Positions 36,871 to 46,158 are shown, counted from the first letter of the stretch. The stretch is DNA of 64,000 bases from Photobacterium obscurum (GCF_026191635.1 NZ_JAKRRW010000010.1:1-64000), one strand, 5' to 3'. Translations and numbers: made by a program. The notes: generated by a model from the sequence alone, not told the origin.

Positions 36871-36914
36871 GTAGGTTGCGACAGAATACTTCAATTTATT
36901 TTGTGGCAACCTAC
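36871..36914. terminator. Hairpin between the lipoprotein and sulfatase genes
   Basis: Inverted repeat GTAGGTTGC / GCAACCTAC, extended inward by imperfect pairing (ACA-AAT / ATT-TGT). It lies between two convergent genes and can act on both. Confidence 0.6.
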
Positions 36915-36951
36915 TAATATGTTATTTATATACACACAGAAGGACACACCG

Positions 36952-38752
36952 CTACAACCTTAGATACTGTATATCAGGCGACAGCTTCCAATCAGACACA
37001 TCATTCCCCGGCATCATTTGACCATGATCCTCTCCCACTTCTCGCTCGATCAGTAAGTTAAGTTTGCCATTCATCATCGAAATAAGTTCACCGTGTTTCT
37101 TATAGTCGAGTGCAAGGTTACGCAGTTCAAGCGGATCATTTTTTATGTCAAATAATTCAACATCATTATGAGCAAACAATTGCTCAAGCGTACGGGGCAT
37201 ATGGTGTTCTAGTGGGGAGAAGTAACGGCTGAACTTATACTGTCCATCAAAAATACTGCGAATAGCCCCGCGTTTTTTCAAATTTGGTCTGAATCCTTGG
37301 TTAGCAATTTCTTCAGGCTTTCCACCACCAGCAAAATATTTGTTAATGTTGGAAAAGAAAGCAGCGTCAACATATGCCAGCATGTTGTAGTTGTATAGGG
37401 CACCAGGACGAAGAGCGTCTATAGCCGCCGTCTCAGGATTACCGAGCAATGTCGTAATATCTTTTGCCAGGTAGTCCTTTCACTGATGCTGTATAACCCC
37501 GGGCAATGCTGATTAAGGTAGTTGCAATATCGACATGCGATGTCACTGATTTACAGCGCTTATTGCCCTCATATGCCGGATGCACAACCGTAAAAGGCAC
37601 GTTGTTTTGTTCCCGGTAGGCTGTAGCCCCTTTGCCCGACAGCCCATGTGCCCCCGTCAATTCACCATGATCGGCGGTGAAAATGATAATTGTATTATCA
37701 GCAATACCAAGATTATCCAACTCATCGAGTATTTCGACAATTCTTCCGTCAACATCCTTAAGGCAGTTCAGGTAATAGTTGTTCAAACGCTGCCAACGCT
37801 CGTCAACATTCGGGACAACGCCAACCATTGCCCCTCGCGATAACATATAGTCAAGATGCGCAGTAGGTCGTCCCTTTTCTTGGACTAATTGATGTCTAGA
37901 TTCCGGTAGCCGGACATCCCATACATTCTTGTATAGGGGACTATTCGGTTCTCGATTCATACGCATCATCGCCCCACCAGAATGCTCCTCCTGACCAGGG
38001 AGGTCGGTGTTGTAATACATTACGTCGTGAGGGTTTATCAGGTTGAGGGCCAGAAACCATGGCTTTCTTTGTTGCCGCAGCTCTTCCCCTTTGCCACGCA
38101 GCCAACTTCGAGACATAGCTGAAATGACTTCATCATGCAAATAACCCCCTTCGGTATGTGCAATAACATCTCCAATACCAAAGTAATCTGAGAAACCATA
38201 TTGTTCCATTTCTTCAACGAGAATTTTTTTTGGAAAATGTAGCTCATTGGCAGTTTCAAATTCTTCGGTAAGGTGCCATTTTCCTTTATAAGCGGTGTAA
38301 TACCCCTCCTTCCGTAACAAGTCGCCAATAGTATCTATTTCAGTCGACATGCTGCCAGACCATGGAAAGTTAGTGTTGTCGAACATGCCATTATTCTGGA
38401 TATGCTGTCCGGTATAAATAACAGCACGTGACGGGGTGCATACGCATGAAGCGATTTGATGATTCTCGAACACAACACCTCGTTTTGCCAAACGTTCATG
38501 CCCCGGTAACTGAAAGCCTGTCGGTAACTCCCCAGAAGTCATATAACGTTCCTGATCTGTAACAATCATGAGGATATTATATGGGCCAACACGGGGCTGC
38601 TTAGGCGTACTGTTATTCTCTGTCGATTGAGTTTCAGCATGTGCCGAGTGGGAGCCAACAAAACTCCCACTAACTCCTGCAGCCAAAGCGGTCAAACCTG
38701 CATTCTTCAAAAACTCTCGGCGGGATAATTTACTTTTGTTATCATTTTCCAT
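36952..38752 (-). pseudogene. Tat-exported sulfatase gene interrupted by a frameshift
   Basis: The N-terminal part (37439-38752) has a twin-arginine signal (SRREFLKNAGLTALAAG) and the sulfatase active-site motif CTPSR, with Cys105 as the formylglycine precursor. Metal-site residues follow in MIVTDQERYM and FTADHGELTGAHG. After KGLPGK the frame changes: the C-terminal 165 codons (36952-37449), with DGQYKFSRYF and ELFDIKNDPLELRNLA, continue in another frame. Removing one A from the run of four at 37462-37465 restores a single reading frame of about 600 residues. The enzyme would hydrolyse sulfate esters, probably of marine polysaccharides or glycans. Either a recent pseudogene or a sequencing error. 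An anaerobic or serine-type maturase (SUMF/anSME) gene is not nearby. Confidence 0.9.
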
Positions 38753-38952
38753 AACTCACCTTACTTTGATACGTGTGTTATTTGCCATAAGACGATCTGT
38801 TTTGCAGGTTTCAAGCCCGCAGTTATAATACTTTGCTTGATTGTTATGCATGACAAAAAGCTAGTTTCGATTACAAGTCTTATCAAGTCAGTCAGGCCGA
38901 CAATGTCCTATCATTAATCATGCACTGGTTTACTCTTTGTTTCGGAGGATAT

Positions 38953-39306
38953 ATGACGGCCATAGCAGTCAAAGACAGGATTGAGTCAACCCCTTCTGGA
39001 CATATCATCAAACTCACGGAGGACGAAAGTAAACTATACCCCGGCAGTGGCTGGAAAATTGCGAGATTCGAGGATGGTCACCTAGAAGAATTGTTTGATC
39101 TAACAATCGCTCAGCAGCAGGAAGTCCAAGCAAAAATTGACGCTACCCTAGAATGGGCAAAAAACGCTAAAGGAGAACTCTGGTCGGTGATGTGCAGCTG
39201 CGACGAACTCGTAGGGCCAGAACCATTCTCACCCAGCAGTACCGATGATATTGCCCTGCTGCAGTACAGGCTTTCTGAGAATGATACTTTCTTTACCATG
39301 GAGTGA
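38953..39306 (+). CDS. Hypothetical cytosolic protein, 117 residues
   Basis: The frame opens at 38920, but the ATG at 38953 follows CGGAGGATAT, a strong ribosome site, and is preferred. The protein is acidic, without signal or membrane segment. Its middle part is helical (TIAQQQEVQAKIDATLEWAK) and contains MCSCDEL with a Cys-X-Cys. A terminator follows at 39368-39402. The family was not recognised. Confidence 0.65.
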   Translation: MTAIAVKDRIESTPSGHIIKLTEDESKLYPGSGWKIARFEDGHLEELFDLTIAQQQEVQAKIDATLEWAKNAKGELWSVMCSCDELVGPEPFSPSSTDDIALLQYRLSENDTFFTME

Positions 39307-39367
39307 TCGGAAATCATATCGCTCTTCTTATACTGATATCCCATGCACAGCGGAACCACTCGAATAA

Positions 39368-39402
39368 AAACGTACCGAATACTTTGGGTTTTCGGTACGT
39401 TT
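39368..39402. terminator. Rho-independent terminator
   Basis: Inverted repeat AAACGTACCGAA / TTCGGTACGTTT with an 11-nt loop, T-run on the right, after the 117-residue protein gene. Confidence 0.88.
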
Positions 39403-39538
39403 ATAAGCTTTTACACGCCTCATACCGGCACGGCATGAGAAGATTCTCACTTACATTCCCTTTCATATAGACCATTGCCTGAGCCCATAACAGTGCTTTA
39501 TTCTGTGAGCAACAATAACGACAACACAAGGCACAGCA

Positions 39539-40459
39539 ATGATCAGCACACACCGCTATCCAATTGGTATTCCAGGTCAAAAGTGGACCGATAACGATAA
39601 AGCCGCCTGGCTTGATCAAGTTACAATAAAACGCTCCTATCAGGGTGAAGTCGTCACAAAACTTAAGCCTCTGGATGAACGCTTTGACCTGATTCAGTAT
39701 GGTGCACTTTCGTACAACACTGAAAAGTACCCTCTCTTTGCGATTAAAACACGCAAGTGGGATAACAATAAACCTACCGTTCTGATCACTGGTGGCGTGC
39801 ACGGCTACGAAACAAGTGGTGTCCATGGTGCAATCAATTTCGTCGACACTGAAGCCGATAGCTACTGCGATAAATTCAACATTATCGTAGCTCCATGTGT
39901 CAGCCCGTGGGGGTACGAGACGATCAACCGTTGGAACCCTAATGCAATCGATCCCAACCGCTCTTTCTACAAAGACAGTCCATCTGAGGAATCTGCAGCA
40001 TTAATTCAGTTAGTCGACTCATTAAATACCCCAATTCTTGCCCATATCGATTTACATGAAACAACAAACACTGACGAAATCGAATTCAGACCTGCGCTAG
40101 CAGCTCGGGACGGCATTGAATATATTGAAGAAATGATCCCTGATGGCTTTTATTTGGTAGGCGATACCGATAACCCTATGGATGATTTTCAGAAAGCGAT
40201 TATCGAGTCAGTACGAAAAACCACACACATTGCCCCACCAGATAACGAAGGCAAAATCATCGGCGAGCCTATTACCCAACCAGGTGTGATCAACTACCCG
40301 ACCAAAAAACTAGGTCTTTGCAGCGGCTTAACTGACAGTAAGTACTGCACGACAACTGAGGTCTACCCTGATAGCCCACTTGTTACAGAGTTAGAATGTA
40401 ATAATGCCCAGGTCACCGCGATTACAGGTGCGCTTGATTACATCAGCAAACACATTTGA
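39539..40459 (+). CDS. M14-family zinc carboxypeptidase-like protein
   Basis: A 306-residue protein without a signal peptide. The zinc ligands are His88 and Glu91 in GGVHGYE and His173 in HIDLHET; the catalytic glutamate is probably Glu274 in TTEVYPDS. NPNAIDPNRSF near residue 137 matches the substrate-binding Asn-Arg region of M14. Cytosolic M14 proteins of this size are peptidases or succinylglutamate-desuccinylase-like deacylases; this one could be either. The gene stands alone, 80 bases upstream of nothing related. Confidence 0.85.
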   Translation: MISTHRYPIGIPGQKWTDNDKAAWLDQVTIKRSYQGEVVTKLKPLDERFDLIQYGALSYNTEKYPLFAIKTRKWDNNKPTVLITGGVHGYETSGVHGAINFVDTEADSYCDKFNIIVAPCVSPWGYETINRWNPNAIDPNRSFYKDSPSEESAALIQLVDSLNTPILAHIDLHETTNTDEIEFRPALAARDGIEYIEEMIPDGFYLVGDTDNPMDDFQKAIIESVRKTTHIAPPDNEGKIIGEPITQPGVINYPTKKLGLCSGLTDSKYCTTTEVYPDSPLVTELECNNAQVTAITGALDYISKHI

Positions 40460-40599
40460 GGCACTTTCATTAGCCGCTTGGTTCGAGGATAAAACTGCTA
40501 TCAAACTATGAGGACTACCCATCTTTGCCAACAATGAAAATTCCACTTGGTTAGAGCTGACTATACTAAGTGGTAATTTTAATTTGTTAGGAGAAACTC

Positions 40600-40950
40600 A
40601 TGGCTGCCAAATTATCTAAACAATATCTTAAAGTTAAGCAACGACATCCAGAGCTGTTAAGTGCAGTTGAATCATTAGGCAAGGCGGCTAAGCAGGATGG
40701 TCCATTAGATGAAAAAGCCGCGCAACTCATTCAGTTGGCAGCCGCTGCGGCCATACGTTCTGAAGGCGCGGTACACAGCCATACCAAAAGAGCACTTGAA
40801 GCAGGTGCGACCGATGAAGAAATTCGCCACACGCTTATTCTTCTGACCAGTACCCTTGGATTTCCTAGTGTAATGGCGGCTCTGAGTTGGGCTGATGAAA
40901 AATTGGAAGCCAACAAGCCACCCGAAGCCGGCTCTGAATGGGAAGTTTGA
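40600..40950 (+). CDS. Carboxymuconolactone decarboxylase (AhpD-like) family protein lacking the redox cysteines
   Basis: A 116-residue, all-helical protein of the CMD/AhpD family with conserved GATDEEIRHTLILLTSTLGFP. In peroxidase-linked members the active site is Cys-X2-Cys-X3-His. Here the matching segment SEGAVHSHTKRAL has Ser and Ala at the cysteine positions but keeps the His. A thiol peroxidase role is therefore unlikely; a decarboxylase/lactonase-like or structural role is possible. It has a good ribosome site (TTAGGAGAAACTC). A terminator follows at 40980-40999. Confidence 0.85.
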   Translation: MAAKLSKQYLKVKQRHPELLSAVESLGKAAKQDGPLDEKAAQLIQLAAAAAIRSEGAVHSHTKRALEAGATDEEIRHTLILLTSTLGFPSVMAALSWADEKLEANKPPEAGSEWEV

Positions 40951-40979
40951 ACAAGTGGTGTAATGTAATTCCATAAAAA

Positions 40980-40999
40980 AACCCGCATCGCAGCGGGTT
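40980..40999 (+). terminator. Rho-independent terminator after the CMD-family gene
   Basis: Inverted repeat AACCCGC / GCGGGTT with a 6-nt loop, preceded by an A-run and followed by CTTATCTTTC. Confidence 0.85.
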
Positions 41000-41457
41000 C
41001 TTATCTTTCAATTCTGACAGGAGTATGAAAAGCGCGTCGAGAGTTAGCTATTACAGGGTTCTGCTTCTCTCTCGTTGACCATGCTACAAGCCCAGAAACT
41101 TGCATGGTTGCTACTCTTTCCCCTCATCTCAAAAGACCTATTGGCAGAAAGAAACGCTTTTCATTAGTTAGTATAGATCAGCCAGAATAGTCGTCCAGTT
41201 ATCGAACATAATATTTTTCCTCTGGCGGTACATCAGAAACAAACACCGACCTTTGAGACTGAAATGATAGACTTTTTCTCCGATTTATTCACATCACAAA
41301 ACTGAGCTATCTATAAGGTATCGGGGGAATTTAAGCTTTAAGGAAAGTTAGTAAAAAATCACAAAAAATATCAAATCAGTTTTGCATTAAGACACAAATT
41401 GACCTACAAATCATACAGAGCAACGAATTTAGATTTCGCTAATAACAACCAGACAAT
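41000..41457. other. Intergenic region upstream of the tRNA-like gene
   Basis: 458 bases without a supportable protein gene on either strand. The right part is AT-rich and could contain the promoter of the tRNA-Asn-like sequence. Confidence 0.5.
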
Positions 41458-41540
41458 TCCCCCTTAGTTCAGTAGGTAGAACAGCGGGTTATGCAATATT
41501 AACTCGTATGTCGCTGGTTCGAGTCCAGCAGGGAGACCCA
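41458..41540 (+). tRNA. tRNA-Asn-like gene with an enlarged anticodon arm (probable pseudo-tRNA)
   Basis: The acceptor stem is TCCCCCT / AGGGAGA with one mismatch. The D arm is GTTC-AGTAGGTA-GAAC, the T arm is GCTGG-TTCGAGT-CCAGC, and CCA is encoded. These, and ATGTC before the T arm, match bacterial tRNA-Asn. The total length is 83 instead of 76. In the anticodon arm the normal segment around CTGTTAA is replaced by TTATGCAATATTAA, making it 7 nt too long. It can fold as an 8-bp stem (GCGGGTTA / TAACTCGT, two G-U pairs) with loop TGCAATAT. No normal GTT anticodon loop can form, so it cannot be a standard tRNA-Asn. Confidence 0.8.
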
Positions 41541-41548
41541 ATTTTAAT

Positions 41549-41616
41549 AACGCTTAGGGTGTGCCCCTTAATTATTTGCACCATCGTTATTGAGGAGCAC
41601 ACTCTAGTTAAGCGTT
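41549..41616 (+). terminator. Long imperfect hairpin downstream of the tRNA-like gene
   Basis: Arms AACGCTTA-GGGTGTGC and GCACACTC-TAGT-TAAGCGTT pair over 16 bp with a 4-nt bulge, and TTTTATC follows. It starts 9 bases after the tRNA CCA. It probably terminates the tRNA-like transcript, though it is unusually long for that. Confidence 0.65.
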
Positions 41617-41800
41617 TTATCTATCAATTCATTCCGGCTTCATCAATATCATCCACCGTACACACAAAAAATGTTATCGGTTAGCACTGCATTTCATAAA
41701 TGGCGATACCCTGAACTTAGAGTTAGTATGAGGCTATACCGAAAAATTCATCCTATGCTTAAACATGCACAATTGCCTCTATTAACGCTAGGAGAACAAC

Positions 41801-42505
41801 ATGCTCCACCATTTGGCACTGCTATTTTTAGCGCCGGTGTTTATTGCTCAAGGACACTATGTTCGAAAAATCACCCCAAAATTAGAGGAAGCCGTCGGGC
41901 CTCGCCAAGGCCGTGTGGGCCAGGGAAAGCAACTCCGCATTTTATTACTTGGAGATTCAGCGGCTGCTGGAGTCGGTGCCGAGAGTCAATCACAAGCGCT
42001 TTCTGGCCAGCTTGTCAGAGCATTATGTGATCATTTTGAACTAGAGTGGCAACTACTGGCACAATCGGGCTTAACCACAAAAGATACCCGCCAGAAACTA
42101 GCCCAGCATCCCAAACAGCCCTATGACGTTGTTATTGTTTCACTGGGTGTCAACGATGTTACTCAGCCACTGAGCTCGTTATCATGGATCCAACAGCAAA
42201 AGGCGCTGATCAGTCAAATTCGCCAGCACTTTTCCTGCCATCAGATCATACTGACGAAAATCCCACCGATGGAAAAATTCCCAGCCTTGCCTCACCCTTT
42301 ACGCTGGTATCTAGGTAGCAAAGCCAAAACATTTAACCACCAACTGAGCCGGTGGACAGCCACACAGACGGACTGCGAGTTAGTTGAAATAAACCACCAA
42401 TTAAGCGCGGATCACATGGCGTCCGACGGATTTCATCCCGGCCCGGCAATCTACCAGTGCTGGGGAAAAACTATCGCTCGCGTAATTCACAGCCGCTGGA
42501 GCTAA
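41801..42505 (+). CDS. SGNH/GDSL-family esterase, membrane-anchored or exported
   Basis: A 234-residue hydrolase. Block I is LLLGDSAAAGVG with Ser53; block III contains GVND; block V is SDGFHPG with Asp209 and His212, giving a complete catalytic triad. The N-terminal LALLFLAPVFIAQG is a hydrophobic segment (residues 5-18) that could be a signal or an anchor, but no clear cleavage site follows. SGNH enzymes hydrolyse lipid, acyl-CoA or sugar acetyl esters. Ribosome site GCTAGGAGAACAAC precedes the ATG. A terminator follows at 42517-42540. Confidence 0.85.
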   Translation: MLHHLALLFLAPVFIAQGHYVRKITPKLEEAVGPRQGRVGQGKQLRILLLGDSAAAGVGAESQSQALSGQLVRALCDHFELEWQLLAQSGLTTKDTRQKLAQHPKQPYDVVIVSLGVNDVTQPLSSLSWIQQQKALISQIRQHFSCHQIILTKIPPMEKFPALPHPLRWYLGSKAKTFNHQLSRWTATQTDCELVEINHQLSADHMASDGFHPGPAIYQCWGKTIARVIHSRWS

Positions 42506-42516
42506 GGATCTAACGA

Positions 42517-42540
42517 TAAACCCTGCCGTCGCAGGGTTTA
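42517..42540. terminator. Terminator after the SGNH esterase gene
   Basis: Perfect inverted repeat TAAACCCTGC / GCAGGGTTTA with a 4-nt loop. Confidence 0.88.
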
Positions 42541-42636
42541 TCTATTTATCGGGGCAGTTATTAACTTTCCTATGGTACCAATCTGAATAAGTGGTGGCGG
42601 ATTCGAAAAAATATACCGCTAATTTATTTACAGGTA

Positions 42637-44154
42637 TTACGGGGTAACATTAGTAAAGCTGATAAGCTGTTTTTTCAACCCATTAAACCCTGCTAGCTTC
42701 CCAAGCTCTTTACGCGACTCAATATCACCTTGGTAATAATAAGGCTCAATTTTTCCGCTGTAGTTACTCGGCATTGCAAAATATAACTGCGCAGATTTAT
42801 TATGCCATTGTCTCGCTGTCAGGTAACCAACGAGTGCATGTTCAAACTGATGATAACCATTACCCCAGTGAAACGCCTTGGTTCGTTTTGGCTCAAGCCC
42901 TACACCACCGTATTGGTGATCAACCCAGACATCCATAAATTGATTTTGCGTATAATAGAGCTGATTGGTCATTGACCTATCAAATAAATTAACCGTCATT
43001 GCGGCTTGGTCCAACTCTGCCCATTGCCATGATGAAATATAATAATTATATTTACCGGCTTTCCATGTTGGCACGCCATCAAGACCTTGCCACTGACTAA
43101 ACAACGACTGAGAAAGATATGGTTTCGCTTGCTCAGTTGGCATTAAGTAACTGGCACGCTCTAATGTGGTTCGCATCCCTTGTTTAGCCAACGCCTGCCA
43201 CCCTTGCTGATCAAAATAACGTCCAACTAAATACGTCATCCAGAACGCTTTAATAGTATGCCCGTAATCATTATGCCTCGCATCCGGCATCATAACGGCC
43301 TTATGATGAACTGCCCCATAAAAGCGTTGCTCATCTTCAGAATAATACTGCTTAACCATCTGATCGGTTAGCCAATAGAGGTCCTCTCGCCACTTCAGCT
43401 GCACCGACTTTGGCATTAACGGCGTTAATAGCAGCAAATATCCGTTAATCTGGTCAAGCTGGGCTACCAGCTCTCGTTGCTTGCTACTCTGCTCATCACC
43501 GTCTTTTATCACCCACAACAGGTCATTAGTTGTTGTATTTTTATAATGGTCAAAAATAAATTTCTGTTGATCGATCAATGCCTGTTCAACCACAGGATCT
43601 CTGGTGAGATAATAATAAAAAGCCAGACCAACAATTGCATAAGCTTGATCCTGAGTAGTTCTTTGCTGCCATTCTAAGCCTGGTTCCCCATCTTTTGTAA
43701 AGGTAACAAAGCCACCATGTTTTTTATCTCGTAAGTGTGTCAATAAATACTCGACACCGGATTTTGCCAGTTTCAGTGCGTCTTCATTTCCGGTTAGATG
43801 ATAAATCACACCATAGGCATATATCTGACGTGATTTCATACGCGTGTAATCACGGTCAAAATAGGGGCTGATCCACGACTTATCTAACTCCGAACAGGGT
43901 TGGTTAACATTTAGAACACTACCATCATCGCAGCGAAATGTCGGGAAGTTACCCATCGGAATGCCTTGCGCGGTTTCCATCATCCAGTATGGTTGAAGTC
44001 CTTGTTTCACATGATTCAACCAGTCTTCACCAGATGGCAGCTCTTGTGTCATTGCCGAAGATGCCACCGAACCGGTCGAGCATAACGCCGCGAACAAAAG
44101 AGCGATGCAATTACAGCGAGTGCGATTCCCCGAGAAAGAATGTAGGAACGCCAT
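42637..44154 (-). CDS. Exported AGE-family (N-acylglucosamine 2-epimerase-like) protein
   Basis: A 505-residue precursor with a Sec signal peptide (hydrophobic core IALLFAALC, cleavage near VASSA, residue 34). The mature protein looks like an (alpha/alpha)6 barrel, with repeated helical pairs including QDQAYAIVGLAFYYYLTRDP, DYGHTIKAFWMTYLVGR and FHWGNGYHQFEHALVGYL. These resemble the His- and Glu-bearing helices of AGE epimerases and cellobiose 2-epimerases. Those enzymes are normally cytosolic, so export is unusual; a role in carbohydrate processing in the periplasm is inferred. Ribosome site AAGGATTAAT is present. It is transcribed alone. Confidence 0.75.
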   Translation of the reverse strand: MAFLHSFSGNRTRCNCIALLFAALCSTGSVASSAMTQELPSGEDWLNHVKQGLQPYWMMETAQGIPMGNFPTFRCDDGSVLNVNQPCSELDKSWISPYFDRDYTRMKSRQIYAYGVIYHLTGNEDALKLAKSGVEYLLTHLRDKKHGGFVTFTKDGEPGLEWQQRTTQDQAYAIVGLAFYYYLTRDPVVEQALIDQQKFIFDHYKNTTTNDLLWVIKDGDEQSSKQRELVAQLDQINGYLLLLTPLMPKSVQLKWREDLYWLTDQMVKQYYSEDEQRFYGAVHHKAVMMPDARHNDYGHTIKAFWMTYLVGRYFDQQGWQALAKQGMRTTLERASYLMPTEQAKPYLSQSLFSQWQGLDGVPTWKAGKYNYYISSWQWAELDQAAMTVNLFDRSMTNQLYYTQNQFMDVWVDHQYGGVGLEPKRTKAFHWGNGYHQFEHALVGYLTARQWHNKSAQLYFAMPSNYSGKIEPYYYQGDIESRKELGKLAGFNGLKKQLISFTNVTP

Positions 44155-44480
44155 ATTAATCCTTAAATCAATATATAAATAAAAGAAATAACTATATATA
44201 TATGGGGCTGCACATTCTGCCTATTAGTTCACAGCGTGATATAACGCTCTAACTATTATCAGGTTAGATAATAGTTCAGCTAATCCTTAACTATATTAAG
44301 AGTAATATTTATTGATGCATCAGTAAATAAAATTGCACAATCATTATGCAATCACAAAAATTATACCCACATCAAATTACATAGACTCAAGTTATGTGTT
44401 AGTATTCACATCCTTCGTGATAAATATGCATAATATTTATAATATGTTGAGAGAACGGTAGCATCAGGGAAGTTGAATTA
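44155..44480. other. AT-rich divergent promoter region
   Basis: 326 bases between the AGE-family gene and the prepilin gene. It is strongly AT-rich and contains no gene; both promoters should lie here. Confidence 0.5.
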
Positions 44481-44963
44481 ATGAAGTATCAGCGTGGGTT
44501 TACGTTAATCGAATTAGTTGTTGTTATTGTTCTGCTGGGCATAATTTCGGTTACTGCTGCCCCTCGATTTCTAAATATTCAAGATGATGCTAGAGACTCA
44601 GCCTATTTGAGCCTTAAAGGCTCATTCCAGTCAGCAGTCACCCTGTTCCATAGCAAATGGATGATTGATGGTGAACGAACTACTGACGGTCTGGAAGGCG
44701 GTGATTGGGGATATACGATTTATAACCTTCATTTCAATAAATACGGCTACCCCAGAATTAGCGAAGAGATTCAAAAGTGTGACGTGATTTTTAGTAAATT
44801 ACTGCCCGATTCCAGTTTAACGTTTAGCGATGACGAAATAGAAATATCAGGTTCGGGAAATGGTAATATGTGCACTTACACATTTAAAAACTCGTCGTAC
44901 AAACTAAGATATATCGAAGAGAGCGGAGAAATCACACTAATAAAAGACTCTTCTCTTAGTTAG
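44481..44963 (+). CDS. Type IV pilin-like (prepilin) protein, MSHA-type
   Basis: A 160-residue protein with a prepilin leader MKYQRG and PilD cleavage site RG^[14 protein letters not shown], with Glu5 of the mature protein present. The following [31 protein letters not shown] closely matches MshA/MshB-type pilins of Vibrio. The C-terminal domain has two Cys residues (KCDVIF and MCTYTF), consistent with the usual pilin disulfide. No assembly genes are nearby, so it is an orphan (minor) pilin. It ends 3 bases before the NadE-like stop on the other strand. Confidence 0.88.
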   Translation: MKYQRGFTLIELVVVIVLLGIISVTAAPRFLNIQDDARDSAYLSLKGSFQSAVTLFHSKWMIDGERTTDGLEGGDWGYTIYNLHFNKYGYPRISEEIQKCDVIFSKLLPDSSLTFSDDEIEISGSGNGNMCTYTFKNSSYKLRYIEESGEITLIKDSSLS

Positions 44964-44966
44964 ATT

Positions 44967-45944
44967 TTAATCTTCATTGATACTATTTTCATTGCACCTA
45001 AACGGACTCCCTGCACCGCCACTTACAGGTGGTTTAATGTGGGAAGAGCTTCGCTTCCAATCTGAAAATCTACGAATGTCGTGTACATACTTAATTTCTT
45101 TGTCTGTAACCCCACAAGCATGAATTTCACTGTCATTCATCCCCCTGTCAATATAATCGAGGATTTCATCTAGTCGTCGATAGTGCATTCCGATACCAAA
45201 CTCATCAGTGATCCCCCTCATCATATCCGGAGATGGTACCTGCCGGCGAATTTTAAGAGGAAGCTCAAGGTACTCTGCTAACTGCCATATCTGGGATTTG
45301 TATAAGCCCCGCATAGGCTGAATTGGTAAATCATCGATCCCTCCTTTCACAAACCACCCGACGAGAAACTCTGAGCAGTTACCCGCTCCTAATACCAGGC
45401 CATTTAAATCTGTTGCAGCTTTTTCAATAACCTCTCGGCGGTAGATATGCCGCGCTATAAAGCTCTTTTCAAGATGGACAGTAAGCAGCTTATATATCAT
45501 GCGATTAAGAAGGTTCCGCTGGACATGTTCGCAGCCAGCTTTAAGTGATGATATAAACGGGGTTTCTCGGAAAATCAGCAAATACATACGCAATAGAAAG
45601 CGATTCAAAGATGGAGCCATTGTGCTTAATCGCATAATCAACGGGGTGTATATCCCTTTTTCCTCCATTACCGGAGAGATATCCTGCACCTTGAGATCAA
45701 CACCCAGCCAGTCTGCCATCTTACGAGCATTAACTTCAGATTCTTTTTCACTATCACGATCTTTCAGAAAGTACGCTTTAACCCGTTCAGGCCCAATGCT
45801 ACGGGCGATGAGCGTCACTAACACCGCAGAATCAATTCCCCCACTAAGCCCTAGTACCACACAACTTTTATTTTGATCATCTGCCAATTTAGAAATATAG
45901 AATTTAATTTCCTCTACGACTTTTCGGGCATCAATATCTAGCAT
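44967..45944 (-). CDS. NadE-like amidotransferase/NAD synthase-family protein with internal insertion
   Basis: This protein belongs to the adenine-nucleotide alpha-hydrolase (PP-loop) family: GLSGGIDSAV near residue 34 binds ATP pyrophosphate, and AGNCSEFLVGWFVKGG and PMRGLYKSQIWQLAEYL are typical of NAD synthase. The ATG at 45962 lacks a ribosome site; ATG 45944 follows AGGAGTTGTCCTG, so the protein has 325 residues. Compared with the usual 275, it has about 60 extra basic/hydrophobic residues between the PP-loop region and AGNCSE, and a C-terminal tail (RFSDWKRSSSHIKPP). It is thus probably not the housekeeping NadE. Reaction unknown. Confidence 0.75.
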   Translation of the reverse strand: MLDIDARKVVEEIKFYISKLADDQNKSCVVLGLSGGIDSAVLVTLIARSIGPERVKAYFLKDRDSEKESEVNARKMADWLGVDLKVQDISPVMEEKGIYTPLIMRLSTMAPSLNRFLLRMYLLIFRETPFISSLKAGCEHVQRNLLNRMIYKLLTVHLEKSFIARHIYRREVIEKAATDLNGLVLGAGNCSEFLVGWFVKGGIDDLPIQPMRGLYKSQIWQLAEYLELPLKIRRQVPSPDMMRGITDEFGIGMHYRRLDEILDYIDRGMNDSEIHACGVTDKEIKYVHDIRRFSDWKRSSSHIKPPVSGGAGSPFRCNENSINED

Positions 45945-46158
45945 CAGGACAACTCCTAGCATTACGATTAGCTAGTTTCGCCGTTGGGGCATATCTTACT
46001 CATAATAGACGATAATATGCCCAAGCAATGACACGCATTTAAGGGCCACGTAGAACAGACATTAGTCTATGGCACTTTTTAGAGTATTCTCTCAGTTTTT
46101 CGTACTGCCCTCATTTACGATATGCAATAGATAACACATACATTGGGAGTGTACGATC

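Noticed and set aside
39401-39826. 141-codon minus-strand frame over the start of the M14 gene
   Set aside because: Overlaps the M14 coding region with its zinc motif; the frame has no recognisable content.
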